Assembly: GCA_965368785.1 (NCBI GenBank)
Contig: CBDUOG010000004.1
Location: 1-64,000, forward strand
DNA from: Silanimonas sp965368785
Lineage (GTDB): Bacteria > Pseudomonadota > Gammaproteobacteria > Xanthomonadales > Xanthomonadaceae
DNA length: 64,000 bases
Direction of reading: 5' to 3'
Shown: in pieces, positions 45,196-52,957 of the stretch
Layout of the letters: the number at the start of each line of letters is the position of its first letter
How positions within the stretch are numbered: the first letter of the stretch is position 1
Notes under the pieces: generated by a model
Databases searched by the model: none
What the model was told of the DNA's origin: nothing
Seen by the model: the letters and a program-made list of their open reading frames with translations, nothing else
Made by a program: the position numbers and the translations under genes

Positions 45196-47652
45196 TTAAT
45201 GCGCCCGACCGCTTTCTCCGGATTCTCTCTCGTCAACCCCTGCTTTTTTCTTCTCGGGTCCGGCCGACTCTTTTGTTTTTGGCTTGAGCGGATGTTCAAG
45301 TGCTACATCAAGAACCTCGTCAATCCATTTAACGGGAATGATTTTAAGTTTCTCAGTTACGTTCTTGGGAATTTCCGTTAAGTCTTTTTCGTTCTCGATA
45401 GGAATGAGCACCGTGGTGATGCCCCCGCGCAAAGCCGCAAGCAGCTTTTCCTTGAGCCCACCAATTGGCAGCACTCGACCGCGCAAGGTAATTTCGCCGG
45501 TCATCGCCACATCCGCGCGCACGGGAACTCCGGTCAATGCCGAGACCAGCGCAGTCACCATTGCGGTACCGGCACTCGGGCCGTCTTTGGGCGTGGCCCC
45601 TTCCGGCACGTGTACATGGCTGTCGAGCTTTTGGTGGAAATCGGTATCAATGCCCAATCGCTCGCTACGCGAGCGCACCACCGTATAGGCGGCCTTGACC
45701 GACTCCTGCATCACTTCACCCAATTGACCGGTGAGCTGCAGATTGCCTTTGCCCGGCGAAAAACTTGCTTCGATTTGCAATAAGTCGCCACCGACCTCAG
45801 TCCAAGCCAGACCGGTTACCAGGCCCACCTCGTTCTTCTGTTCGGCGCGACCGAAATCAAAGCGTTGCACACCGAGGTACTTGCTCAGATCTGCCGCATC
45901 AATTTTGACCTGCTTGACCGCTTTGGCAGATTTCTTTTTCGCCTTCGATTTAACCGGCCCGGCGAGTGCAATCTCCTTGACCACTTTGCGGCACAACTTG
46001 GCAATTTCCCGCTCCAGATTACGCACGCCAGACTCACGCGTGTAGTAACGGATAATGTCGCGGATTGCGTCGCTGGAGATCGTCAATTCCTTCGCACTCA
46101 GCCCGTTTGCCTTGAGCTGCTTGGGCGTCAGATAACGCTCCACAATATTGAGCTTTTCCTCTTCGGTATAACCCGGAATTCGAATCACTTCCATTCGGTC
46201 CAGTAACGGTGATGGAATATTCAAGGAGTTTGCCGTGGCGACAAACATAACCTCGGACAGGTCCAGATCAACCTCAAGATAATGATCGTTAAACGTGTGG
46301 TTCTGCTCCGGATCCAGCACTTCGAGCAATGCCGATGACGGATCGCCACGGAAATCCATGCTCATTTTGTCGATTTCATCAAGCAAGAACAGCGGGTTCT
46401 TCGTGCCTACCTTACTGAGGTTCTGTACGATCCGGCCCGGCATCGAGCCGATATAGGTGCGACGGTGCCCGCGAATTTCAGCCTCGTCACGCACGCCGCC
46501 CAGCGACATCCGCACAAACTTCCGATTGGTCGCCTTGGCAATACTCTGGCCGAGCGATGTTTTACCCACACCCGGAGGCCCGACCAGGCACAGGATCGGC
46601 CCCTTCATCTCGCGCACGCGCGTTTGTACCGCGAGGTATTCGAGAATACGTTCCTTAACTTTTTCCAGGCCATAATGATCTGCATCCAAAACTTCTTCGG
46701 CTTTGGGTAGGTCACGACGAACTCTTGAGCGCTTCTTCCAGGGCACGCCGACCAACCAATCCAAATAGTTGCGAACAACGGTTGCTTCCGCCGACATCGC
46801 CGACATTTGTTTGAGTTTATTCAGCTCATTCTTAGCCTTCGCCTCAACCTCTTTAGGCATCCCGGCATCGGCAATTTTTTTGGTCAAATCTTCCAGCTCA
46901 TTCGGCGCGTCATCTAAATCACCCAGCTCTTTCTGAATGGCCTTCATCTGCTCATTCAAATAGTACTCACGCTGACTGCGCTCCATCTGCGACTTCACCC
47001 GGCCACGGATGCGCTTCTCTACTTGCTGGACGTCTATTTCACCCTCGACGATACCCATCAACATTTCCAGGCGGTCGCCAATGTCCAGAGTTTCGAGCAA
47101 GGTTTGTTTGTCGCTCAGGCGCGCACCGATATGCGCGGCAATGGTGTCGGCAAAACGACTGGGGTCATCAATCGCTGACAACGTAGTCAGCAGCTCAGGT
47201 GGCAATTTGCGGTTGGCTTTAAGGTACTGCTCAAACAATGACAAAAGCGATCGTTGTGCGACTTCAAGCTCACGCTCTTCACGCGCAGTTTCCGACTGCA
47301 GGGTATCGACGCTAGCCAATAGCGCACCATCGGCGGCCAACTTGATTTTGGTGACCTTGACCCGCTGCAAGCCTTCGACCAGCACTTTGACCGTGCCATC
47401 GGGTAATTTCAGCAACTGCAGAATTTGCGCAACGGTGCCGACCTTGTACAGGTCCTCACCGCTGGGATCATCGATATCGGGACTGGTTTGCGCCACCAAT
47501 AAAATCTGTTTGTCGCCTTCCATCACCTGATTCAGCGCCTTCATGGAGCGCTCACGGCCGACAAACAGTGGGATGACCATATGCGGGTACACCACAACAT
47601 CCCTCAAAGGCAGGACCGGCAAGTCGGTGACGCGGACGGGTTCGCTCAACAT
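45196..47652 (-). CDS. lon: ATP-dependent protease Lon
   Basis: 818 residues. N-terminal LON domain (VLPLRDVVVYPHMVIPLFVGR), coiled-coil linker, AAA+ with Walker A GPPGVGKTSLG and LLDEIDKM, and the protease domain with Ser in PKDGPSAGTAM and Lys in GGLKEKLLAA. A Lys-rich insert (about 570-590, SKAKKKSAKAVKQVK) and a charged tail after residue 790 are longer than in E. coli Lon. It is separated from clpX by a terminator, so it should have its own promoter. Confidence 0.97.
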   Translation of the reverse strand: MLSEPVRVTDLPVLPLRDVVVYPHMVIPLFVGRERSMKALNQVMEGDKQILLVAQTSPDIDDPSGEDLYKVGTVAQILQLLKLPDGTVKVLVEGLQRVKVTKIKLAADGALLASVDTLQSETAREERELEVAQRSLLSLFEQYLKANRKLPPELLTTLSAIDDPSRFADTIAAHIGARLSDKQTLLETLDIGDRLEMLMGIVEGEIDVQQVEKRIRGRVKSQMERSQREYYLNEQMKAIQKELGDLDDAPNELEDLTKKIADAGMPKEVEAKAKNELNKLKQMSAMSAEATVVRNYLDWLVGVPWKKRSRVRRDLPKAEEVLDADHYGLEKVKERILEYLAVQTRVREMKGPILCLVGPPGVGKTSLGQSIAKATNRKFVRMSLGGVRDEAEIRGHRRTYIGSMPGRIVQNLSKVGTKNPLFLLDEIDKMSMDFRGDPSSALLEVLDPEQNHTFNDHYLEVDLDLSEVMFVATANSLNIPSPLLDRMEVIRIPGYTEEEKLNIVERYLTPKQLKANGLSAKELTISSDAIRDIIRYYTRESGVRNLEREIAKLCRKVVKEIALAGPVKSKAKKKSAKAVKQVKIDAADLSKYLGVQRFDFGRAEQKNEVGLVTGLAWTEVGGDLLQIEASFSPGKGNLQLTGQLGEVMQESVKAAYTVVRSRSERLGIDTDFHQKLDSHVHVPEGATPKDGPSAGTAMVTALVSALTGVPVRADVAMTGEITLRGRVLPIGGLKEKLLAALRGGITTVLIPIENEKDLTEIPKNVTEKLKIIPVKWIDEVLDVALEHPLKPKTKESAGPEKKKAGVDERESGESGRAH

Positions 47653-47728
47653 TCAGCACTCCAAGTATTTCGTATTTCCTATGCCTCTATTTATGGGGGC
47701 ATATTGGGCCCGGCACAAGCCGAAACCG

Positions 47729-47763
47729 AAAAAAAAGCCCCAGCAAACGCTGAGGCCTTTAAA
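47729..47763 (-). terminator. Terminator after clpX
   Basis: On the minus strand gcctcagc-gttt-gctggggc with an extending aaag/cttt stem, then eight T. It lies 20 bp past the clpX stop and separates clpX from lon. Confidence 0.88.
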
Positions 47764-47781
47764 ATCATTGACTTAGAACAA

Positions 47782-49065
47782 CTATTCGGCAGCAGCAGCG
47801 CGATTTCCGCCCGTGCCTCGATAAATCAAATAGGGTTCGGTCTGCTGATTGATAACTGCCTCATCAACAACCACCTTCTGCACATTTTCCAGCGAAGGCA
47901 GTTCAAACATGACATCCAATAAGACCGCTTCAATAATAGTCCGCAGACCACGCGCGCCGGTTTTGCGTTTGAGTGCTTTTTTCGCAATCGCGATGAGCGC
48001 ATCGGGGCGCACTTCCAATTCCACGCCTTCCATTTCAAACAGACGGCGGAATTGTTTGACGATTGCGTTTTTCGGCTCCATCAAAATGCGAACCAGGGCC
48101 GATTCGTCAAGCTCTTCGAGCGTCGCAACAACCGGTAAACGGCCGACGAATTCTGGTATCAGACCGAACTTGACCAGATCCTCAGGCTCCACATCGGCCA
48201 ACAGCTTGCCGATTTCGGCCTTGCGCTCAGAACTTTTCACTTTGGCACTGAAACCAATACCACCGGCATCGGTACTGCGTTGTTGGATCAACTTATCCAG
48301 ACCGGCAAATGCGCCGCCGACGATAAACAGGACGTTCTTCGTATCCACCTGCAAAAACTCTTGCTGCGGATGTTTACGACCGCCCTGCGGCGGCACCGAA
48401 GCAACGGTGCCTTCGATCAGTTTCAGCAGCGCCTGTTGCACGCCTTCGCCGGATACATCGCGAGTGATCGACGGGTTTTCTGATTTGCGTGAAATCTTGT
48501 CGATTTCATCAATATAAACAATGCCCTGCTGCGCTTTTTCAACATCGTAATCGCATTTTTGCAGCAGCTTTTGAATGATGTTTTCCACGTCTTCACCGAC
48601 GTAACCCGCTTCGGTCAGTGTCGTTGCGTCGGCAATCGTAAACGGCACATTGAGCAAACGTGCCAGCGTTTCAGCCAGCAATGTTTTACCCGAGCCGGTC
48701 GGACCGATCAGCAGAATGTTTGACTTAGAAAGTTCGACGTCATCATTTTTGGTCCGGCTTTCCATGCGCTTGTAGTGGTTATAAACCGCCACTGACAACG
48801 TACGCTTGGCACGGGACTGACCGATGACATATTGGTCGAGCACTTCCAATATTTCCTTAGGCTTGGGCAGGTGGCTGCGCGCGGCCTGGGATTTTTCTTC
48901 CAGCTCTTCGCGGATGATGTCATTACACAGCTCGACGCACTCGTCGCAGATAAACACACTGGGACCCGCAATGAGCTTGCGCACTTCATGCTGGCTCTTT
49001 CCACAAAACGAGCAATACAAAATCTTACTGCTGTCTGAGGAGCGGCTTGGCCGATCTTCGGTCAT
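47782..49065 (-). CDS. clpX: ClpX ATPase subunit of ClpXP
   Basis: 427 residues from the ATG at 49065 (MTEDRPSRS), with AGGG upstream; a longer frame to 49128 lacks family-like sequence. Four-cysteine zinc-binding domain (CSFCGK...CDEC), Walker A GPTGSGKTLLAE, Walker B VYIDEIDKI, sensor 2 GARGLR. Pore loop GYVGEDVE and the IGF loop region for ClpP docking are present. Downstream of clpP. Confidence 0.98.
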   Translation of the reverse strand: MTEDRPSRSSDSSKILYCSFCGKSQHEVRKLIAGPSVFICDECVELCNDIIREELEEKSQAARSHLPKPKEILEVLDQYVIGQSRAKRTLSVAVYNHYKRMESRTKNDDVELSKSNILLIGPTGSGKTLLAETLARLLNVPFTIADATTLTEAGYVGEDVENIIQKLLQKCDYDVEKAQQGIVYIDEIDKISRKSENPSITRDVSGEGVQQALLKLIEGTVASVPPQGGRKHPQQEFLQVDTKNVLFIVGGAFAGLDKLIQQRSTDAGGIGFSAKVKSSERKAEIGKLLADVEPEDLVKFGLIPEFVGRLPVVATLEELDESALVRILMEPKNAIVKQFRRLFEMEGVELEVRPDALIAIAKKALKRKTGARGLRTIIEAVLLDVMFELPSLENVQKVVVDEAVINQQTEPYLIYRGTGGNRAAAAE

Positions 49066-49173
49066 CGAAAAACCCTTCGAAATTACAGTGTTACGTGGCG
49101 AGAATAGCACAGACGGGGTGACCGCCAAGCCCCTAAGGGGCTATGGCCATTATCGGCTCTGTCCGGCAAAACC

Positions 49174-49797
49174 TTATCCGGCCTGAATGCTTTCCTCAGG
49201 ACGGCGCTCCAGGACGTCATCAACCAGACCGTAGGCCTGTGATTCTTCAGCGCTTTTGAAGTTATCGCGCTCGGTATCGTGGGCAATCGTCTTGATCGGC
49301 TGACCCGTGTGCTTAGACAAAATGCCGTTCAGGCGATCCCGCAAGGACAGGATTTCACGAGCATGAATGTCGATATCGGTGGCCTGGCCCTGGAACCCAC
49401 CCAGGGGTTGATGGATCATGACCCGCGAGTTCGGCAACGCGTAGCGCTTGCCGGCCGCACCGGAGGCTAACAACAAGGCGCCCATGCTGGCGGCCTGACC
49501 GACACAAATGGTGCTGACATCCGGGCGGATGAACTGCATCGTGTCGTAGATCGCCATGCCGGCGGTGACAATCCCGCCCGGCGAATTGATGTACAGACTG
49601 ATGTCCTTTTCCGGGTTCTCAGCTTCCAGAAACAGCAACTGAGCGACGATCACATTAGCCATGTAATCGTCGATGGGGCCCACCAGAAAAATGACTCGCT
49701 CTTTGAGCAGGCGTGAATAGATATCGTACGCGCGCTCACCACGACTGGTCTGCTCGACCACCATGGGTACCAGATTGAGATTCTTGGTCGGATCCAT
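49174..49797 (-). CDS. clpP: ClpP serine protease subunit
   Basis: 207 residues. Triad: Ser in CVGQAASMGALL, His in MIHQPLGGFQG, Asp in TERDNFKS. GERAYDIYSRLLKER opens the mature protein after a short propeptide. Forms the proteolytic chamber for ClpX. 22 bp after tig. Confidence 0.98.
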   Translation of the reverse strand: MDPTKNLNLVPMVVEQTSRGERAYDIYSRLLKERVIFLVGPIDDYMANVIVAQLLFLEAENPEKDISLYINSPGGIVTAGMAIYDTMQFIRPDVSTICVGQAASMGALLLASGAAGKRYALPNSRVMIHQPLGGFQGQATDIDIHAREILSLRDRLNGILSKHTGQPIKTIAHDTERDNFKSAEESQAYGLVDDVLERRPEESIQAG

Positions 49798-49819
49798 TAC
49801 TGCTCCTTAATTGATGTGC

Positions 49820-51118
49820 TTAAGCGCTTGGCTTGATTGCGTCGCTGAAGCTTACCTCTTTAACCGTTGCTTTGGCACGTTCTGCGACCCAATCGATTAC
49901 CTGCTCTTCCATCACGCGGTGCTGAAGGTTCGACATCAGCTGCTGGTCATTTCGATACAGTTCAATCACTTGGTTCGGATCTTCGTAGGTGGAAGCAATC
50001 AGGTTCAATGTTTCGACAACGCGTTTCTGCTCAAGTTTCAAATTATTCTGACGGGCAATTTCGCCAACCAGCAAACCGGCTGCAACGCGCTGCTTGGCCT
50101 GGGACATAAATTCCTTAGGATCGTAACTGGCATTTTGCATTCCGCGCTGCTGCGCTTGACGCTTGGCGCTCTCAACCAAGGAATTCGCTTCAGCCTCAAT
50201 TAGTTTCGGTGGCAACTCGACATCGGCAAATTTCGCGACCAACTTAGCGGCAACTTCTGCACGCAGTTTGCCCATCAACGAGCCTTTCAATTCGCGTGCC
50301 AAATTACTGCGCACTTCTTCACGGAACTTCTCTAATTTACCGCCTTTGATACCGAAGCTTTTGATGAATGCTTCATCGACTTCAGGCACTTTAGGTGCGG
50401 AAACCTTAATTGCTTTGACCGTAACCTTGGCGTCTTTACCAGCCAGGTCTTCTACGCGCCAGTCGGCCGGGAACTTAACGTCAAAGGTTTTCTCTTCGCC
50501 AGTTTTAATGCCTTTAAGTGCGGTTTCAATTTCCGCGAGCATCACATTGGAACCCAGCACGGTTGCGCCACGCTCCACGCCTTCTGCCGGAAAACGCTTA
50601 TCAGCGGCCTGTGCAACCGTTTCCAGGTTAACCAGATCGCCGGCTTCAGCACCGCGCTCAACGGCTTCCCATGTACGGCGCTGCATTTGCAGCGTTTCGA
50701 TCATCTGATCGATATCTGAATCATTGATTTCTGCTTTCAGGCGATTAATTTCAATTTCAGACACATTGATCTCACCAAACTCGGGAACAATTTCGAAGGT
50801 TGCCGAATACTTAACTTCTGAACCATCCTGGGTCTCGGCTTTAAATTCTGGCGAGCCGGCGATCTGCAGTTTTTGCTCGCGCACGGCTTGCGCAAAACTT
50901 TCGCGCACTAAATCACCATAGGCTTCACCGCGAACTTGGTCACCATACTTCTGCTCAATTACCTTGGTTGGTACTTTACCCGGGCGAAAACCCTTGATCC
51001 GCACCGTTTTGGCCATCTCGCGCAGACGCTGACCAACTGCATTATCGAGGCGATCGGACGGCAGAGACACCGTAACGCGACGCTCAAGACTGCTGGTGTT
51101 TTCGACAGAAACTTGCAT
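49820..51118 (-). CDS. tig: Trigger factor
   Basis: 432 residues from the ATG at 51118 (MQVSVENTSSLERRV); the upstream ATG at 51136 is less likely. Ribosome-binding signature GFRPGKVP, FKBP-type PPIase domain (about 150-245, with AEAGDLVNLE and GSNVMLAEIE), and a long helical C-terminal chaperone domain. First protein met by nascent chains. A GCAA-loop hairpin at 51132-51147 precedes the start. Confidence 0.97.
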   Translation of the reverse strand: MQVSVENTSSLERRVTVSLPSDRLDNAVGQRLREMAKTVRIKGFRPGKVPTKVIEQKYGDQVRGEAYGDLVRESFAQAVREQKLQIAGSPEFKAETQDGSEVKYSATFEIVPEFGEINVSEIEINRLKAEINDSDIDQMIETLQMQRRTWEAVERGAEAGDLVNLETVAQAADKRFPAEGVERGATVLGSNVMLAEIETALKGIKTGEEKTFDVKFPADWRVEDLAGKDAKVTVKAIKVSAPKVPEVDEAFIKSFGIKGGKLEKFREEVRSNLARELKGSLMGKLRAEVAAKLVAKFADVELPPKLIEAEANSLVESAKRQAQQRGMQNASYDPKEFMSQAKQRVAAGLLVGEIARQNNLKLEQKRVVETLNLIASTYEDPNQVIELYRNDQQLMSNLQHRVMEEQVIDWVAERAKATVKEVSFSDAIKPSA

Positions 51119-51131
51119 AACAACTCCCGGT

Positions 51132-51147
51132 GCCACATTGCTGTGGC
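51132..51147 (-). promoter_or_regulatory. Hairpin in the tig leader
   Basis: GCCACA-GCAA-TGTGGC on the minus strand, a 6-bp stem with a GNRA-type loop, 14 bases before the tig start and just upstream of its GGGAG ribosome-binding site. It may be a processing or stability element between tRNA-Leu and tig. Confidence 0.5.
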
Positions 51148-51201
51148 TTGCACATAAAAATTAGCGCAGAAAGCTGATGCTTCCTGCCCCGATACATAAT
51201 T

Positions 51202-51287
51202 TGGTGCGAAAGGAGAGACTCGAACTCTCACGGGGGTTGCCCGCTGGAACCTAAATCCAGTGCGTCTACCAATTCCGCCACTTTCGC
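51202..51287 (-). tRNA. tRNA-Leu(TAG)
   Basis: Class II tRNA, acceptor GCGAAAG, anticodon TAG in CTGGATTTAGGTTCCAG, variable arm CGGGCAACCCCCG, T-arm GAGAGTTCGAGTCTCTC, encoded CCA. 84 bp upstream of tig, same strand. Confidence 0.96.
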
Positions 51288-51311
51288 TTACGTTTTACGC
51301 CAGACTCGCAA

Positions 51312-51387
51312 TGGTGGGCCGTCAAGGATTCGAACCTTGGACCTACGGATTAAGAGTCCGCTGCTCTACCAACTGAGCTAACGGCCC
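51312..51387 (-). tRNA. tRNA-Lys(CTT)
   Basis: 76 nt, acceptor GGGCCGT / ACGGCCC, anticodon loop CTCTTAA (anticodon CTT), T-arm CAAGGTTCGAATCCTTG, encoded CCA. Part of a six-tRNA minus-strand cluster ending at tig. Confidence 0.96.
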
Positions 51388-51441
51388 ATTGCTACGTCTG
51401 CTCGCGCAGCACGAACCTGCCATTATGCCTTATGTAGGGAA

Positions 51442-51519
<78 letters not shown>

Positions 51520-51533
51520 ATAGATGCTGATAC

Positions 51534-51609
51534 TGGCGCGCCCGGCAGGAATCGAACCTGCAACCACCGGCTTAGAAGGCCGGTGCTCTATCCGTTGAGC
51601 TACGGGCGC
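51534..51609 (-). tRNA. tRNA-Arg(TCT)
   Basis: 76 nt, acceptor GCGCCCG, anticodon TCT in GGCCTTCTAAGCC, T-arm CAGGTTCGATTCCTG, encoded CCA. Confidence 0.96.
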
Positions 51610-51692
51610 ATCGTACCGATATTGTTACATCAAACAGACAATAACCACACCATCTGACCATATAAACCGGACTTCACACAAGACCGGTAAAT

Positions 51693-51769
51693 TGGTCGGG
51701 GCAGAAGGATTCGAACCCTCGACATCTAGCTCCCAAAGCTAGCGCTCTACCAGACTGAGCTATACCCCG
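51693..51769 (-). tRNA. tRNA-Pro(TGG)
   Basis: 77 nt, acceptor CGGGGTA, anticodon TGG in TAGCTTTGGGAGCTA, T-arm GAGGGTTCGAATCCTTC, encoded CCA. Confidence 0.96.
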
Positions 51770-51848
51770 AGTCGTACAAATAGTGCTTAGCGCAAAATTT
51801 CACAGACTTGGCTGTTTTTTGTCTGCGTCGATTCCCGACGTCTAAAGG

Positions 51849-51869
51849 CAAAAAAGGTGCCGCAGCACC
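51849..51869 (-). terminator. Terminator after tRNA-Arg(ACG)
   Basis: On the minus strand ggtgc-tgcg-gcacc followed by six T, 18 bp after the encoded CCA. It separates tRNA-Arg(ACG) from the downstream tRNA-Pro. Confidence 0.85.
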
Positions 51870-51887
51870 CCTTCACCCATTCACCAA

Positions 51888-51964
51888 TGGCGCGCCCGGA
51901 AGGATTCGAACCTCCGACCCCCAAGTTCGTAGCCTGGTGCTCTATCCAGCTGAGCTACGGGCGC
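51888..51964 (-). tRNA. tRNA-Arg(ACG)
   Basis: 77 nt, acceptor GCGCCCG, anticodon ACG in AGGCTACGAACTTGG, T-arm GGAGGTTCGAATCCTTC, encoded CCA. A34 is expected to be edited to inosine by TadA. Confidence 0.96.
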
Positions 51965-52420
51965 GTAGGGGCGGAATTATGGGCGTTGCGACCTGTTTCG
52001 TCAACAAGGAATTCAGCTTTTGCTGCACAAAGTACGGATTCATTTAGCTGTGCGTTAGTAATTAGACGCAAGCGACACAAGATACCTACGATGAACTTAA
52101 TCCAATCGACGCCAGCATATTCAACGCATGCATCAATGATGCGAGCGCTATGAAGCACCGCTTCATGCGAAAAGGAGTCGCCGCAAATTCAATTCATAGG
52201 CGATAAATCAGCCCCGCCTCACTCAGGTCTGATGTTTGATGGCGCGACACTCGGAAATCCCGATCGGGATTGACTCGGGTCATCCTGACCCTCGCCACTT
52301 CGGGGCCGCCTACGGAAAGCCTACAGACTCCGCTCAACATCAGATCTGATCGCTACGAGCCGACGGCATCGGTAAGCCGCCTAGTTGTTTGGCAACTCCA
52401 TTGGCTCGAACCTTTTCATC
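51965..52420. other. Gene-free stretch between tRNA-Arg and tRNA-Ser(GCT)
   Basis: About 456 bases without a credible gene. The first half, 51965-52220, shows nothing I recognise beyond the tRNA-Arg promoter region. From 52225 it holds a hairpin-rich repeat element. Confidence 0.6.
52225..52347. repeat. Structured repeat, copy C
   Basis: Bounded by aggtctgatgtt (52225-52236) and aacatcagatct (52336-52347), complementary at 11 of 12 positions with the other a G-U in the minus-strand RNA. Inside are the 16-base palindrome AATCCCGATCGGGATT (52256-52271) and the hairpin GGGTCA-TCC-TGACCC (52277-52291). tcgggattga, tcgg and gggccgcct are shared with copy A at 37511. Confidence 0.78.
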
Positions 52421-52457
52421 AGACAAAAAAAACGCCCTTGCGGGCGTATTTTTTGTC
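52421..52457 (-). terminator. Terminator of tRNA-Ser(GCT)
   Basis: On the minus strand cagacaaaaaatacgcccgc / gcgggcgtattttttgtctg-like hairpin directly after the CCA, with eight T on the far side. Same design as the terminator of tRNA-Ser(CGA). Confidence 0.92.
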
Positions 52458-52549
52458 TGGCGGAGAGAGAGGGATTCGAACCCTCGATACGGGATAAACC
52501 GTATACTCCCTTAGCAGGGGAGCCCCTTCGGCCACTCGGGCATCTCTCC
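52458..52549 (-). tRNA. tRNA-Ser(GCT)
   Basis: Class II tRNA, acceptor GGAGAGA / TCTCTCC, anticodon GCT in CCCCTGCTAAGGGG, long variable arm TATACGGTTTATCCCGTA, T-arm GAGGGTTCGAATCCCTC, encoded CCA. Lies 72 bp after csrA, same strand. Confidence 0.96.
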
Positions 52550-52560
52550 GTATTTTTGCT

Positions 52561-52576
52561 CCCGAGCGAACTCGGG
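52561..52576 (-). promoter_or_regulatory. TTCG-loop hairpin between csrA and tRNA-Ser
   Basis: CCCGAG-TTCG-CTCGGG on the minus strand, 11 bases before the tRNA 5' end. No T-run follows, so it may be a processing or stability hairpin in a csrA-tRNA transcript. Confidence 0.5.
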
Positions 52577-52621
52577 ATCGCAAGGATAACGGTTCTGCCC
52601 AAGCGGGTAAACTCTTGTATT

Positions 52622-52819
52622 CTACTTTTCTTCGGTATTTGAGCCTTGGGCGGCCTGTTCCTGCTGGATTCGCTGAAAAATCTCTTCCCGATGGACCGCT
52701 ACATCTTTCGGTGCGGTGATTCCGATCCGTACCTGATTTCCCTTGACTCCCAAAACCGTCACCGTGACCGAGTCTCCGATCATGAGGGTTTCGCCAACGC
52801 GGCGCGTCAAAATAAGCAT
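52622..52819 (-). CDS. csrA: Carbon storage regulator CsrA/RsmA
   Basis: 65 residues from the ATG at 52819 (MLILTRRVGETLMIGD), with AAGAG upstream; the open frame to 52888 is not part of the family. The sequence VTVTVLGVKGNQVRIGITAPKDVAVHREEI includes the RNA-binding VHREEI strand with the conserved Arg. Binds GGA motifs in mRNA leaders. Downstream of alaS, the usual gammaproteobacterial order. Confidence 0.98.
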   Translation of the reverse strand: MLILTRRVGETLMIGDSVTVTVLGVKGNQVRIGITAPKDVAVHREEIFQRIQQEQAAQGSNTEEK

Positions 52820-52957
52820 ATTGCTCTTCCTTACCGGATTCTTCCATGCACCGGACAGCGGCCTGAATAGCCGCCCCCTTCGCTGCACAAAAATTGTGAA
52901 TTGAAGCCCGCGATCACGATCGCGGCAATGGTTAGTTTAGCACTTGGTCGGATTGGG

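Noticed and set aside
49128..49142. Palindrome agcccctaaggggct before clpX as a terminator of clpP
   Set aside because: Stem is perfect but no T-run follows on the minus strand; it could be a chance or processing hairpin.
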